Shown: in pieces, positions 26,560 to 35,195 of the stretch
How positions within the stretch are numbered: position 1 is the first letter of the stretch
Layout: every line of letters starts with the position of its first letter
Source of the DNA: JBBQUN01 sp963698395
Lineage (GTDB): Bacteria > Actinomycetota > Acidimicrobiia > Acidimicrobiales > SZUA-35
DNA length: 64,000 nucleotides
Assembly (NCBI GenBank): GCA_963698395.1
Contig: CAVOQQ010000004.1
Location: 310,001 to 374,000, forward strand
Direction: 5' to 3'
Program-made: the position numbers and the translations under genes
The notes under the pieces: generated by a model
The model's input: only the letters and a program-made list of their open reading frames with translations
Databases searched by the model: none
Told to the model about the DNA's origin: nothing

Positions 26560-26642
26560 CCATTTCGTCACCGAGGAACGGCGAGCGCAGCGGGGATGTT
26601 GAGAGCGCAGCGAAGAACTCCGGAGAGCGAGCGAGCGAACGG

Positions 26643-27881
26643 CTAGCGCTTCATGTTCACGATTTCCTGCAGCAGCTCGTCGGACGCCGTGACGACACGG
26701 GAGTTGGCTTGGAAACCACGCTGCGAGCGGATCAGCGTCGTGAACTCCTCGGCGAGGTCGACGTTCGACATCTCGAGCGCGCCCGAGGCCAGCATCCCTC
26801 GTCCACCGCCGCCGGCAGCGCCGATCTGGGCGAGGCCGGAGTTCGCCGAGGCCGTCCACGACGTGCCGGTGACCCGGCTCAGACCCTCGGGGTTGGCGAA
26901 GGTCGCAAGCGAGAGCTGGGCGATGGCTCGAACTCGACCGTTCGAGTAGGACCCTGTGATCACGCCGTCCTGCCCGATGCTGAGCGATTGGAGTGAGCCC
27001 GACGACGAGCCGTTCTGGTTGATCACCGTCATGGTCGAGTTGCCGCCGTACTGGGAGACACGACGAGCTTCTGCCCCGCCGAGCGTGAGTGCGATGGCCT
27101 CGGCCCCGGGCAGTGCACCGGCCGCGATGTTCGCGGTGAAGTCGGTGGGCGTCAGGAGTTCGCCGTTGACGCCGAACGTCATCACGTTGTCGCTCACGGG
27201 CACAGCGGTTGGCGGATCGCCGTACGAGGCGGTCACGGTCCACTCCGACGCGTTGGTCTTCGTGTAGGTCACGTCGAGCACCATGGGAATGCCCGTGCTG
27301 TCGTAGACGGTCACCGAGGTGAAGTCTTGCGTGCCGAGGGCGGCATCGGCGGACAGGTTGCCACCGAGGTTGACGACGGTGGAGGCCACCGGCTGACTGG
27401 CTTCGCCGATCGGGATCTTGATGCCGCCGACCGGCTGATCGGTTTGCAGAAGCCCTGACGGGTCGGCCTGCCAACCCTGCACCAGGCCACCATCGGCGGT
27501 GACCAGCTGGCCGGCGGCATCGACGAAGAAGGCGCCGGCCCGGGTGTACAACTCCGAGCCCTGCGACTGCACGACGAAGAAGCCGTCACCCTCGATCGAG
27601 AGGTCGAGATCCCGCCCGGTGCGCTGCAACGCACCCTGGCTGAGATTCTGGGCGATGCCCCCGATGCGAACGCCGAGACCGATCTGCGCCGGGTTGGTGC
27701 CGCCGAGCTCGCCGGAGGGTGCACCGGCGCCTTCGAGGGTCTGGCTCAGGACGTCTTGGAAGATGGCATTGGATTTCTTGAAGCCGGTGGTGTTGACGTT
27801 GGCAATGTTGTTGCCGACGACGTCCATCATCGTCTGGTGGTTTCGAAGGCCGGTGACGGCGGAGTACATGGAACGAATCAT
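26643..27881 (-). CDS. flgE: Flagellar hook protein FlgE
   Basis: The protein has 412 residues. The N-terminal rod/hook motif is MYSAVTGLRNHQTMMDVVGN followed by NIANVNTTGFKK; the middle has the FlgE/F/G-type GDGFFVVQ; the C-terminal axial helix is LAEEFTTLIRSQRGFQANSR followed by VVTASDELLQEIVNMKR. It builds the hook outside the cell after export. ATG 27881 is chosen since the conserved N-terminus begins there and AGGA precedes it. It is the last gene of the minus-strand block. Its last codon and stop share 17 bp with the end of flgL. Confidence 0.92.
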   Translation of the reverse strand: MIRSMYSAVTGLRNHQTMMDVVGNNIANVNTTGFKKSNAIFQDVLSQTLEGAGAPSGELGGTNPAQIGLGVRIGGIAQNLSQGALQRTGRDLDLSIEGDGFFVVQSQGSELYTRAGAFFVDAAGQLVTADGGLVQGWQADPSGLLQTDQPVGGIKIPIGEASQPVASTVVNLGGNLSADAALGTQDFTSVTVYDSTGIPMVLDVTYTKTNASEWTVTASYGDPPTAVPVSDNVMTFGVNGELLTPTDFTANIAAGALPGAEAIALTLGGAEARRVSQYGGNSTMTVINQNGSSSGSLQSLSIGQDGVITGSYSNGRVRAIAQLSLATFANPEGLSRVTGTSWTASANSGLAQIGAAGGGGRGMLASGALEMSNVDLAEEFTTLIRSQRGFQANSRVVTASDELLQEIVNMKR

Positions 27882-27954
27882 TGGTTTTCCTGGTGGTGAG
27901 TGCGGTGGTGGATACGTGCTGACAGGGGATGGAGGTGCTGCGGTGATGGATCGT

Positions 27955-28398
27955 TCAAGCGATCTCGACGATCTGGTCGAGGGTGAAGTCGCCATCGGCG
28001 GTCACGAGGTGCACCTTGCCGGCGATGACCTGTGCCCGTTCGACGGTGGCCGTCTTGGTGAGGCCGTTGGCATCGAAGACGCCGATCTCTCGGCCGATGA
28101 GCGCACCGGCCGTCGTGAGACTCGAGTTCAACGCATTCGCCGTCGTCTGCTCTGACATCTTCTGCAGTTCCTCGATCGTGGTGAACTGCGCGGTGGTTGC
28201 GATGAAGTCGCTCGGGTCGCTCGGGTTGAGCGGATCCTGGTAGCGGAGCTGGGTCACCAGCAGCTTGAGAAAGGCATCGCGATCGAGCTCGGTGGCATCG
28301 ACACCGGTGTCGAACCCGTATCTGTCGGCCACCGCCGAGCTCGTCGTCGCCAAGGGGTTGACGGTCGCACCAGGGACGGCGGAGATGAAATCGGTCAT
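27955..28398 (-). CDS. flgD: Hook-capping scaffold protein FlgD
   Basis: The protein has 147 residues, short for FlgD, with mainly the conserved N-terminal region: DAFLKLLVTQLRYQDPLNP then DFIATTAQFTTIEEL. The remainder is a small beta-rich part (LIGREIGVFDANG...). FlgD forms the temporary cap on which hook subunits assemble. It lies between fliK and flgE, the usual hook gene group. Confidence 0.92.
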   Translation of the reverse strand: MTDFISAVPGATVNPLATTSSAVADRYGFDTGVDATELDRDAFLKLLVTQLRYQDPLNPSDPSDFIATTAQFTTIEELQKMSEQTTANALNSSLTTAGALIGREIGVFDANGLTKTATVERAQVIAGKVHLVTADGDFTLDQIVEIA

Positions 28399-28448
28399 GA
28401 ACTCACACGTTCTTTCGGTAGCAGGGAGTGGAGGGAGCGGAGGGTGGG

Positions 28449-30383
28449 TCAGAGCGCAAGGTCGAGACCACCTCCGGTGGAGCCCGAGAGCCCGGGTGTG
28501 CGGCGCAGCGGTCGTGTCGTCGAGGCGGTGTCGCCCCCGGCGCCCGGCGAGCTGTGGGCCGATCTGCCGTCGGCTTCGCCGTCACCGCCGCCACCTCCCG
28601 AACCGGCGGTGTCGCGGTGCGAGATGTCGACCGCCGACGGGTCGATCCCCGCCGATTGCAGCTCGGCCAACAAGCGACCGCGATCGAGTCGATCCTGGGC
28701 CGCCGCCGTCTGGGTGACGATCCGAACGGTAACGTCGTCGCCGCGCTGGGTCAGCTCGATCGCCACGGAACCGAGGTCGTCCGGACGGAGAACGAGGCTG
28801 ACTTCGTGACGCCCCGGCCCGTTCTGCCGGACGAGGCTCACCGCCTTCTGCACTTGTTCCCACACCTCGCCGTCGAATTCGGCCATCGCAGGAGCACCGA
28901 CCGGCGTCGCTGCCGTCGCGGCCGTGGCGGCCTCGGCCGACCGGTGTTGCACACCGCTGGCACCGTCGACGCGCGTCCCGTCGGGTGCGGCGCTCACCGA
29001 AGCGGTCCGGATGCGTTCGGTGGCAGGTGCTGCGTCGACGGCGACCGGCTCCGTCCCGACATCGGTCGATGGTGAGTTGTCGCCGGCATCGTGCGGTGTG
29101 GACTCGGCGTCTGCCGATCCGCTTTCCTGACCGGGTCGCTGGACCGGGGCTGCATCAGCCGGACCGGCATCGCTCGATGCCGCCTCCACACCGTCGATCT
29201 CGACGGTCTCGTCGGCCGCTGCCGACGCATCGGTCAGGCCGGTCGCGGCATCGGCAGTGGCGGCTTCGACACCGGCCTCACCGATGGCTCCCCCATCGCC
29301 TGCCGGCTCGGGGCTGCTCGCTGTGTGGTCGCCGGGTTCGACACGGCGCTGCTCGTCGCCGAGCTCGTCGACACCGACCTGCCCGATGTCCTGCCGAGAC
29401 CCCTCCTCGATCCGGCCCTGATCGAGCGGGTCCTGATCGAGCGGGTCCTGACCGAGCGGGTCCTGATCGAGAGCGTTCGGGTCGAGAGGGTCCTGATCCG
29501 CGTCGGATGGTTCGAGACCGGCCTGATCGAACGGTCCCGATTCGAGGCGGGGATCGACCTGGCCGTCTTGGTCGGTCGCACCCTCGAGATCGACGTCGAC
29601 GGCGTGGTCACCCGTCACGAGGCCGGCGGCCGAGAGGGCGTCTTGGTCGAGCGGCGCACTCGTCTCACCGTCGCCGCTGTCGGCATCGACGGCTGCCGAC
29701 CGTCCGGCCTCGGTTGCCGATGCTTCGATCGACGTCAGCGATGCGGTCGATTCGAAATCGATTGCCTGCGACGCCGCAACAGCAGCAGCCGCGGCCGAGA
29801 TCGCGTCTCGGTCCGACACCTCAGCGGCCGAGTCGGATTGCTCCTCGGTCGGCTTCTTCGCCTCCGCTGCCGTCTGAGCAGCATCGGCGGCGGCCTCGTC
29901 CTGTTCCGACACCTCAGCGGCCGAGTCGGATTGCTCCTCGGTCGGCTTCTTGGCTTCCCGTGCTGCCTGAGCAGTGTCGGCGGCAGCCCGATCATCGACC
30001 GGTCGACGGGCCTCGCCCATCTCGGCCCGATCGAGCTCGCGGTCAGGTCGATTCGGCCCTCGGCGCTCCGGCTCGGTCGAAGCTTGACGCAACCCGATCT
30101 CGGGTCGCTCACTGCTCGAGGGTGTTCGATCGCTCCTGCGGTCACTGCGGTCTCGGTTCAGCGTCGCCGTCGACGACGGAGCGACCGGCCGATCGTTGGT
30201 CGACCCGGGCGTCGAGCGATGCAGCTGCAGCAGCACGTCGAACTGGCTCGCCGCGGCAGTACCCCCGGTCGGGAGCTTGCCGGCGTCGCCCGAAGACGTG
30301 CCGGCGTTGGCCGAGGACAGGAGGTTGCCGAGCGATCGCCGTGGCTCCGGGCGACGGTTGATGGCATGGTCGAGGTTGGTCAT
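28449..30383 (-). CDS. fliK: Flagellar hook-length control protein FliK
   Basis: The protein has 644 residues. The long N-terminal two thirds is Asp/Glu/Ala-rich and probably unfolded, as in molecular-ruler proteins; the C-terminal domain (about 525-620) has the Flg_hook motif GRHEVSLVLRPDDLGSVAIE then VTVRIVTQTAAAQDRL. It measures the hook and switches export to filament substrates. The N-terminal region contains a 31-residue duplication and an array of pentapeptides (consensus DQDPL). Its ATG overlaps the stop of the murein hydrolase gene by 4 bp. Confidence 0.88.
   Translation of the reverse strand: MTNLDHAINRRPEPRRSLGNLLSSANAGTSSGDAGKLPTGGTAAASQFDVLLQLHRSTPGSTNDRPVAPSSTATLNRDRSDRRSDRTPSSSERPEIGLRQASTEPERRGPNRPDRELDRAEMGEARRPVDDRAAADTAQAAREAKKPTEEQSDSAAEVSEQDEAAADAAQTAAEAKKPTEEQSDSAAEVSDRDAISAAAAAVAASQAIDFESTASLTSIEASATEAGRSAAVDADSGDGETSAPLDQDALSAAGLVTGDHAVDVDLEGATDQDGQVDPRLESGPFDQAGLEPSDADQDPLDPNALDQDPLGQDPLDQDPLDQGRIEEGSRQDIGQVGVDELGDEQRRVEPGDHTASSPEPAGDGGAIGEAGVEAATADAATGLTDASAAADETVEIDGVEAASSDAGPADAAPVQRPGQESGSADAESTPHDAGDNSPSTDVGTEPVAVDAAPATERIRTASVSAAPDGTRVDGASGVQHRSAEAATAATAATPVGAPAMAEFDGEVWEQVQKAVSLVRQNGPGRHEVSLVLRPDDLGSVAIELTQRGDDVTVRIVTQTAAAQDRLDRGRLLAELQSAGIDPSAVDISHRDTAGSGGGGGDGEADGRSAHSSPGAGGDTASTTRPLRRTPGLSGSTGGGLDLAL
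29418..29492. repeat. 15-bp tandem repeat in fliK
   Basis: About five copies of a unit like CTGATCGAGCGGGTC encode successive DQDPL-type pentapeptides in the FliK linker; the first two are identical and later ones diverge. Copy-number change would alter the ruler length in frame. Confidence 0.85.
29815..29951. repeat. ~93-bp duplication in fliK
   Basis: Two near-identical stretches (from 29815 and from about 29908) each encode EAKKPTEEQSDSAAEVS with flanking Ala-rich sequence, a 31-residue in-frame duplication in the FliK linker. Confidence 0.85.
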
Positions 30384-31513
30384 GCGGCGTTTGCACTCCA
30401 GATCTCTTGGACTTTGCGGACGTAACGTTGCGTCTCGTCGAAGGGCGGGATCCCGCCGTATCTCGAAACGTTGCCGGGGCCGGCGTTGTAGGCGGCCAGG
30501 GCGAGGGGGATGGTGCCGAACTGGTCGAGGTTCTGGCGCAGGTACTGGGCGGCGCCGTTGATCGACGAAGCCGGGTCGGTCGGATCGACTCCGAGGCCCG
30601 ATGCAGTGGCCGGCATGAACTGCATGAGGCCGATGGCGCCGGCCGAGCTCACCGCCGTTGGGTCGAAGTTCGATTCGACCTGGGCCACGGCAGCGAGCAA
30701 CGCCGGATCGATGCTCCAGCGCTCCCCCGCCTCCACGAACAGCGCCTGGAATGCCTCGGGCCCGAAGGGCTCGTTCCTGTCGAGCGAGGTCCAGGGAACG
30801 TCGGGGGACTTGTGCGTGTCGATGATCCGACGAATCGTGGCGATCGGTCGGTCGATCTCCTCGACCTTCACGACCTCGCCCGACCGCGGCGCGTGCACCA
30901 TCTTGTTGTCGCCGAGATAGATGGCCACGTGATTGACCGGTTCGCCGAAGGCGAGGAGATCGCCGGGCAGGGCGTCGTCGAGGTCGGCGATCTCGATCCC
31001 CATCCGAGCCTGGTCACGGCTGACTCGAGGCATGTCGACACCGATGTCCCGGAACGCATCTCGGACCAAGCCCGAGCAGTCCACGCCGGAGTCGGCATCA
31101 TTGCCACCCCACAGGTAGGGCGTGCCGAGATGATCGAGTGCTCCGAGCACGACACCGTCACCCAGGTTCCGTTGTCGCGGCGTTGCCGTGGTCAGTGCGG
31201 CCAGTTGGGCGGTTCCGAGCGTGAGGGTCGGCGGGGCGTCGGCCTCGACGGCGACCGCAGGGCTTTGAACGGGAGCGTCGGCCGGTGCCGTCACGACTGC
31301 CGCACCACCGGCGCTCGCGGTGGGCACCGGTGCTGCCGAAGCCTCAGCGAGGACCGAGGCAAAGACGCGCCCTGCCTTCTGCGTTGCTGCGTCGGTGCCG
31401 CCGAATGGCGCGACCGATGCCGGCGAAACGAGCGCGCCGCTCGCACCGCTCACGCTCGCCATCATGGCGAAGGCATCCAGCCCGAGTCGCACCTCATCGA
31501 ACATCATCGACAT
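30380..31513 (-). CDS. Flagellar murein hydrolase: NlpC/P60 peptidase plus lytic transglycosylase
   Basis: The protein has 377 residues. After an Ala/Ser/Pro-rich N-terminus, residues ~115-230 are an NlpC/P60 domain (YLWGGNDADSGVDCSGLVRD with the catalytic Cys, then NHVAIYLGDNKMVHAP with His). Residues ~255-375 are an SLT/GH23 domain (LLAAVAQVESNFD with catalytic Glu, GAIGLMQFMPATA, LALAAYNAGPGNV). It could cut both the peptide and glycan parts of peptidoglycan so the rod or hook can pass the wall, replacing FlgJ. There is no obvious signal peptide, so export through the flagellar system is likely but inferred. It sits between fliJ and fliK and overlaps the latter. Confidence 0.85.
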   Translation of the reverse strand: MSMMFDEVRLGLDAFAMMASVSGASGALVSPASVAPFGGTDAATQKAGRVFASVLAEASAAPVPTASAGGAAVVTAPADAPVQSPAVAVEADAPPTLTLGTAQLAALTTATPRQRNLGDGVVLGALDHLGTPYLWGGNDADSGVDCSGLVRDAFRDIGVDMPRVSRDQARMGIEIADLDDALPGDLLAFGEPVNHVAIYLGDNKMVHAPRSGEVVKVEEIDRPIATIRRIIDTHKSPDVPWTSLDRNEPFGPEAFQALFVEAGERWSIDPALLAAVAQVESNFDPTAVSSAGAIGLMQFMPATASGLGVDPTDPASSINGAAQYLRQNLDQFGTIPLALAAYNAGPGNVSRYGGIPPFDETQRYVRKVQEIWSANAA

Positions 31514-31516
31514 GAC

Positions 31517-31951
31517 TCAGGCGTGGCTGGTCGAACGGCGGGAGAGCGACAGCTCTTCGATCTGGGCCTCTTCGGCCTTTGCCGCCTCGATGGCCGCTTC
31601 CTCGGTGAGCCGATCGACCATCTTCTCGAGCGATTTCGCTCGCTGACGCTCGGACTGCCACTTCGAGTACTCGGTCTCGAGATCGGCCATCGATGCTTCG
31701 AGCTGAGCTCGACGATGAGCCGAGGCTCGCATGCCGCTCTCGACGAGCAGGCGACCGAACTGGACCGAGGCCAGGTCGAGCGTGCCGCCGGGGGTGGCGG
31801 CCGACGCGATCTGGGAGTCGAGGGTGTCGAGTGCCTTGCGGTTCTCCTCGACGGCCCGGCGGGCATCGGCGACGACGGCGCGCTGCTGTTCCTCCTTGCG
31901 GGTCTGCATCTTGAAGATGCGCTTCATTCGGTTGGTCTTTGCTTTGCTCAT
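31517..31951 (-). CDS. fliJ: Flagellar export protein FliJ
   Basis: The protein has 144 residues and is almost entirely charged helix, as expected for the FliJ antiparallel coiled coil: RIFKMQTRKEEQQRAVVADA at the start and KSLEKMVDRLTEEAAIEAAK near the end. FliJ acts as the stalk of the FliI ATPase ring and links it to FlhA. Assignment rests on length, coiled coil and position directly after fliI. GAGGAG lies 6 nt before the ATG. Confidence 0.8.
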   Translation of the reverse strand: MSKAKTNRMKRIFKMQTRKEEQQRAVVADARRAVEENRKALDTLDSQIASAATPGGTLDLASVQFGRLLVESGMRASAHRRAQLEASMADLETEYSKWQSERQRAKSLEKMVDRLTEEAAIEAAKAEEAQIEELSLSRRSTSHA

Positions 31952-32006
31952 GGTGGGCTCCTCGGGGTGAGGTCGAATCGTTGCGGTGGCGGTGGGAGTG
32001 GACGTT

Positions 32007-32062
32007 GGACTTCGGGCGGCGGACTTCGGGCGGTGGACTACGGGCGGTGGACTACGGGCGGG
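32007..32062. repeat. 14-bp tandem repeat, four copies, between fliI and fliJ
   Basis: Units of GGACTTCGGGCGGY or GGACTACGGGCGGK run 32007-32062. The array reaches into the last codons of fliI (stop at 32052). Confidence 0.85.
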
Positions 32063-33383
32063 TGCCCTCGACGGACTGGAGGAGTTCGCCCAGCTGTTGC
32101 CAGGCGCCGTCTCGGTCGCTCAGTTGGTGGAGCGATTGCTGGAGAAATGCCGTGGTCGCCGGACGCAGCGCGATGGCTCGGTCGATGTCGGCGCTGCTCC
32201 CGGGCGAGTAGGCACCGACCTCGATGAGGTCGCGGGCTTCGTCGAACACGGCCATCGATTGGCGAACGTCCTGGGCGAGTTGGTTCTGTTCGATCGTGTT
32301 CACCCCGCCGGCGACGCGGCTGGCCGAGGCGAGGATGTCGATGCTCGGGAAGTGACCGGCGTTGGCAAGTCGGCGAGACAGCGAGATGTGGCCGTCGAGA
32401 ATCGATCGAGCGGCATCGCCGATGGGATCGTTGAGATCATCGCCCTCGACGAGCACCGTGTAGAAGCCGGTGATCGACCCTCGGGCCGAGGTTCCGGCTC
32501 GTTCGAGCAGTGTGGGAAGGAGCCCGAAGACCGAGGGCGTGTAGCCACGCGCGGTCGGCACCTCGCCGGCGGAGAGGCCGATCTCGCGCTGCGCCATGGC
32601 AAACCGAGTGAGGCTGTCCATGAGGAGCATCACGTCGGCACCGTCATCACGGAACCATTCGGCGATGCGGGTCGCGAGGAAGGCAGCATTGCGCCGCACG
32701 AGTGCCGGCTCGTCCGAGGTCGCCACGATGATCACGGCCTCTTTGCGGCCCTCGGGGCCGAGGTCGTTCTCGAGGAACTCGCGCACCTCGCGACCGCGTT
32801 CGCCGACCAACGCCAACACCTTGATCGGTGCCTCGGTGCCGCGCAGCAGCATCGAGAGCAGGCTGGACTTGCCGACGCCCGATCCGGCGAGGATGCCGAT
32901 GCGTTGCCCCCGACCGCACGACAGCATCGTGTCGATCGCCCGCACACCGACCTGGAGCGGCTGGGTGACCCGGGGACGGTCCATCGCCGAGGGGGGATCG
33001 AGATGAATCGGGACACGGTCGGCCACAGTGAGCGGCGGACCGCCGTCGATCGGGTTGCCCTGACCGTCGAGGACTCGACCGAGCAGCCCATGGCCGACCG
33101 GCGCCAGCAGCTGTCGACCGAGACCACGCACGGTCTCGCCGACCGACCGGCCTCGGAGGTGGCCGTAGGGCAGCACCGTTGCGGCATTGTCATCGAGCGC
33201 AACGACCTCGCCGACCACCGGTTCGGCAGATCCACGGTCGTCGCCGATCAGCACGAGGTCGCCGATGCCGACGTCGATGCCGGCCACTTCGGCGTGCAGA
33301 CCGAGGACCCGGGTGAGCGTGCCGGTCTTCACCGGACGCGCTGCTTCACGCAGCAGGGTGGGGGACGCAGACAGACCGAGCAT
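32052..33383 (-). CDS. fliI: Flagellar export ATPase FliI
   Basis: The protein has 443 residues, normal for FliI. The Walker A is ILAGSGVGKSSLLSML (about 170), Walker B DVMLLMDSLTRFA (about 255), and the segment MAQREIGLSAGEVPTARGYT is typical of F1/V1-related type III ATPases. It powers unfolding and delivery of export substrates at the cytoplasmic face of the export gate, together with FliH and FliJ. Start and fliH stop overlap as TGATG. Confidence 0.95.
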   Translation of the reverse strand: MLGLSASPTLLREAARPVKTGTLTRVLGLHAEVAGIDVGIGDLVLIGDDRGSAEPVVGEVVALDDNAATVLPYGHLRGRSVGETVRGLGRQLLAPVGHGLLGRVLDGQGNPIDGGPPLTVADRVPIHLDPPSAMDRPRVTQPLQVGVRAIDTMLSCGRGQRIGILAGSGVGKSSLLSMLLRGTEAPIKVLALVGERGREVREFLENDLGPEGRKEAVIIVATSDEPALVRRNAAFLATRIAEWFRDDGADVMLLMDSLTRFAMAQREIGLSAGEVPTARGYTPSVFGLLPTLLERAGTSARGSITGFYTVLVEGDDLNDPIGDAARSILDGHISLSRRLANAGHFPSIDILASASRVAGGVNTIEQNQLAQDVRQSMAVFDEARDLIEVGAYSPGSSADIDRAIALRPATTAFLQQSLHQLSDRDGAWQQLGELLQSVEGTRP

Positions 33384-34105
33384 CAGGAGTCACCTCCGCT
33401 GCCACGAGGGTTCGACTGTCGGGTGGTGATGCCGAGCACGTCGGCGACCCGGCCGAGCGCCGAGTCGATCTGACCGTCGATGCGAGCGGCACCGGCGTCG
33501 ACCAGTGCTCCGCCACGGCCGATCGTCGGATCGGCGACGACTTCGTAGTCGACGCCGGCCAGCACCGCACCGACGTCGCCGAGGATCTCGGCATCGGCCG
33601 GGTTGAGGCGGACGACGACCGCGCTGCGTCGAGGAATGAAGTCGAAGCAGCGACGGAGCGCGTCGAGCCCGGGGTCTTCGGACAGGTGGATCTCGCGGTC
33701 GAGGATCAACTGCGTGAGATCGAAAGCGAGTTGGAGCGCGTCGTCGGCAAGGTCGTTCGCAACCTGCCGATCGGTCTCGGACAGCTGACCGATCGCCGCA
33801 GCCATGCTGGCTGCCGCCGCACTCACCTGATCGCGCAAGGCCTGGTTTGCTGCCTCGGCAGCAAGGGCACCGGCGCGATGGCCCTCGGAGTAGCCGCTTT
33901 CGTAGCCGTCCTCGGCCGAAGCCTGGCGAACAGCCTCGAGGTGCTCGGCCCAGGCACCGGTCGGCTCGACCATCGCTTCGGGAGCCGGAGCGAACAGATC
34001 GGCGATCGGCAACGCCGAGGCATCGACGTTGCGCATGAGGACGCTGGCGTTCTCGGCCGCCTTTGAGCGGTTGCCGTTGCCGAGAATGGCGTGATCAGCT
34101 GACAA
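33383..34105 (-). CDS. fliH: Flagellar export regulator FliH
   Basis: The protein has 240 residues. A glycine/alanine-rich helical middle (GYESGYSEGHRAGALAAEAA) and the C-terminal domain (LAFDLTQLILDREI ... RLNPADAEIL) are those of FliH, which holds FliI inactive or at the C-ring. The start is TTG at 34105, supported by GGGAGGAG about 6 nt upstream; it overlaps the end of fliG by 11 nt. Confidence 0.85.
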   Translation of the reverse strand: MSADHAILGNGNRSKAAENASVLMRNVDASALPIADLFAPAPEAMVEPTGAWAEHLEAVRQASAEDGYESGYSEGHRAGALAAEAANQALRDQVSAAAASMAAAIGQLSETDRQVANDLADDALQLAFDLTQLILDREIHLSEDPGLDALRRCFDFIPRRSAVVVRLNPADAEILGDVGAVLAGVDYEVVADPTIGRGGALVDAGAARIDGQIDSALGRVADVLGITTRQSNPRGSGGDS

Positions 34106-35195
34106 AGTCCGCTCCTCCCCGGTTGATGACCAGCTCGCCCGACTCTTCGAGGCTGGCGACGACGGCCAGGATCTCGGCCTGTGCCTCTTCGACCTCGGCG
34201 ATCCGCACCGAGCCCATCAGGCCCATCTCGTCGACGAGGTTCTCTCGAGCACGAGACGACAGGTTGTTGAGGAACAGATCGCGAACCACCGGATCGACGC
34301 CCTTGAGCGCCATCGGCAGACGGTTCGCATCGACGTTGCGGAGCACCATCTGGATCTGGCGATCGTCGAGAATGCGCATGTCGTCGAAGACGAAGAGCTT
34401 GTTCTTGACCTCTTTGCCGAGCTCCGGGTCGACGGAGTTGAGCCCATCGATGACCTTTTCCTGCAGCGACTTGTCGAGTCGGGTCAGCAGCTCGACCAAG
34501 GTGTCGGTGCCGCCGGTGACCTCGAGGAACCGGTTCTCGAGCACTGGTGAGAGGCGTTCCCGGATACCGGCCTCGACCCGGGCCAGCGAGGCACTGGTGA
34601 CCTGATCGAGCGTCGCCAGGCGAACGCCGATCTCCGCGACGACCCCCTCGTCGATCGAATCCAGGATGGCCGACGCGAAGTCGGGCGACAGATGCGACAG
34701 GACGAGAGCGATCGTCTGCGGATGCTCCATCGAAAGGTGGAACGCGATGACGTCGGGCGGCAACGAATCGAGGAACTGGAACGGAACCGACGGGGCCGTC
34801 TCGTCGAGCTCGGACAGGATCTCACGAGCCCGACGCTTGCCGAGGTTGGTGACCAGGTATTCCTTGGCCAGTTCGACATCGGCGATGGGAAGTGGCTTGT
34901 CACCGGTCGCCAGTCGAGTGAACTCTTTGAGGATCGAGTTCGCGACCGGCATGTCGACACTGCCCAAGCCGGCCAGCTCGCGGATGACCATGGCCACTTC
35001 GTGCTGTTCGAGACCGCGGAGGAGGGGACCCGATTTGTCGATGCCGAGCTTGAGAATGAGGATGGCCGCTTTGCGGGCGCCGGACATGCCGGCGTGGGCA
35101 TCGAGCCCCTTGGCAGCAGCGAGGGCGGTCGCCGCCGGCACCGCCGTTGCCACTGCGGTCGAGGCCTGGGTCGGGGTCACGGAGGCGTCGGTCAT
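34095..35195 (-). CDS. fliG: Flagellar motor switch protein FliG
   Basis: The protein has 366 residues. The N-terminal part has KAAILILKLGIDKSGPLLRG, the middle has IALVLSHLSPDFASAIL (the EHPQ-like FliM-binding helix region reads SMEHPQTIALVL), and the C-terminal torque domain has FVFDDMRILDDRQIQMVLRN with the conserved charged residues. FliG couples the stator to rotor movement and anchors the C-ring on FliF. ATG 35195 overlaps the fliF stop by 4 bp (ATGA), which decides the start. Confidence 0.95.
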   Translation of the reverse strand: MTDASVTPTQASTAVATAVPAATALAAAKGLDAHAGMSGARKAAILILKLGIDKSGPLLRGLEQHEVAMVIRELAGLGSVDMPVANSILKEFTRLATGDKPLPIADVELAKEYLVTNLGKRRAREILSELDETAPSVPFQFLDSLPPDVIAFHLSMEHPQTIALVLSHLSPDFASAILDSIDEGVVAEIGVRLATLDQVTSASLARVEAGIRERLSPVLENRFLEVTGGTDTLVELLTRLDKSLQEKVIDGLNSVDPELGKEVKNKLFVFDDMRILDDRQIQMVLRNVDANRLPMALKGVDPVVRDLFLNNLSSRARENLVDEMGLMGSVRIAEVEEAQAEILAVVASLEESGELVINRGGADFVS

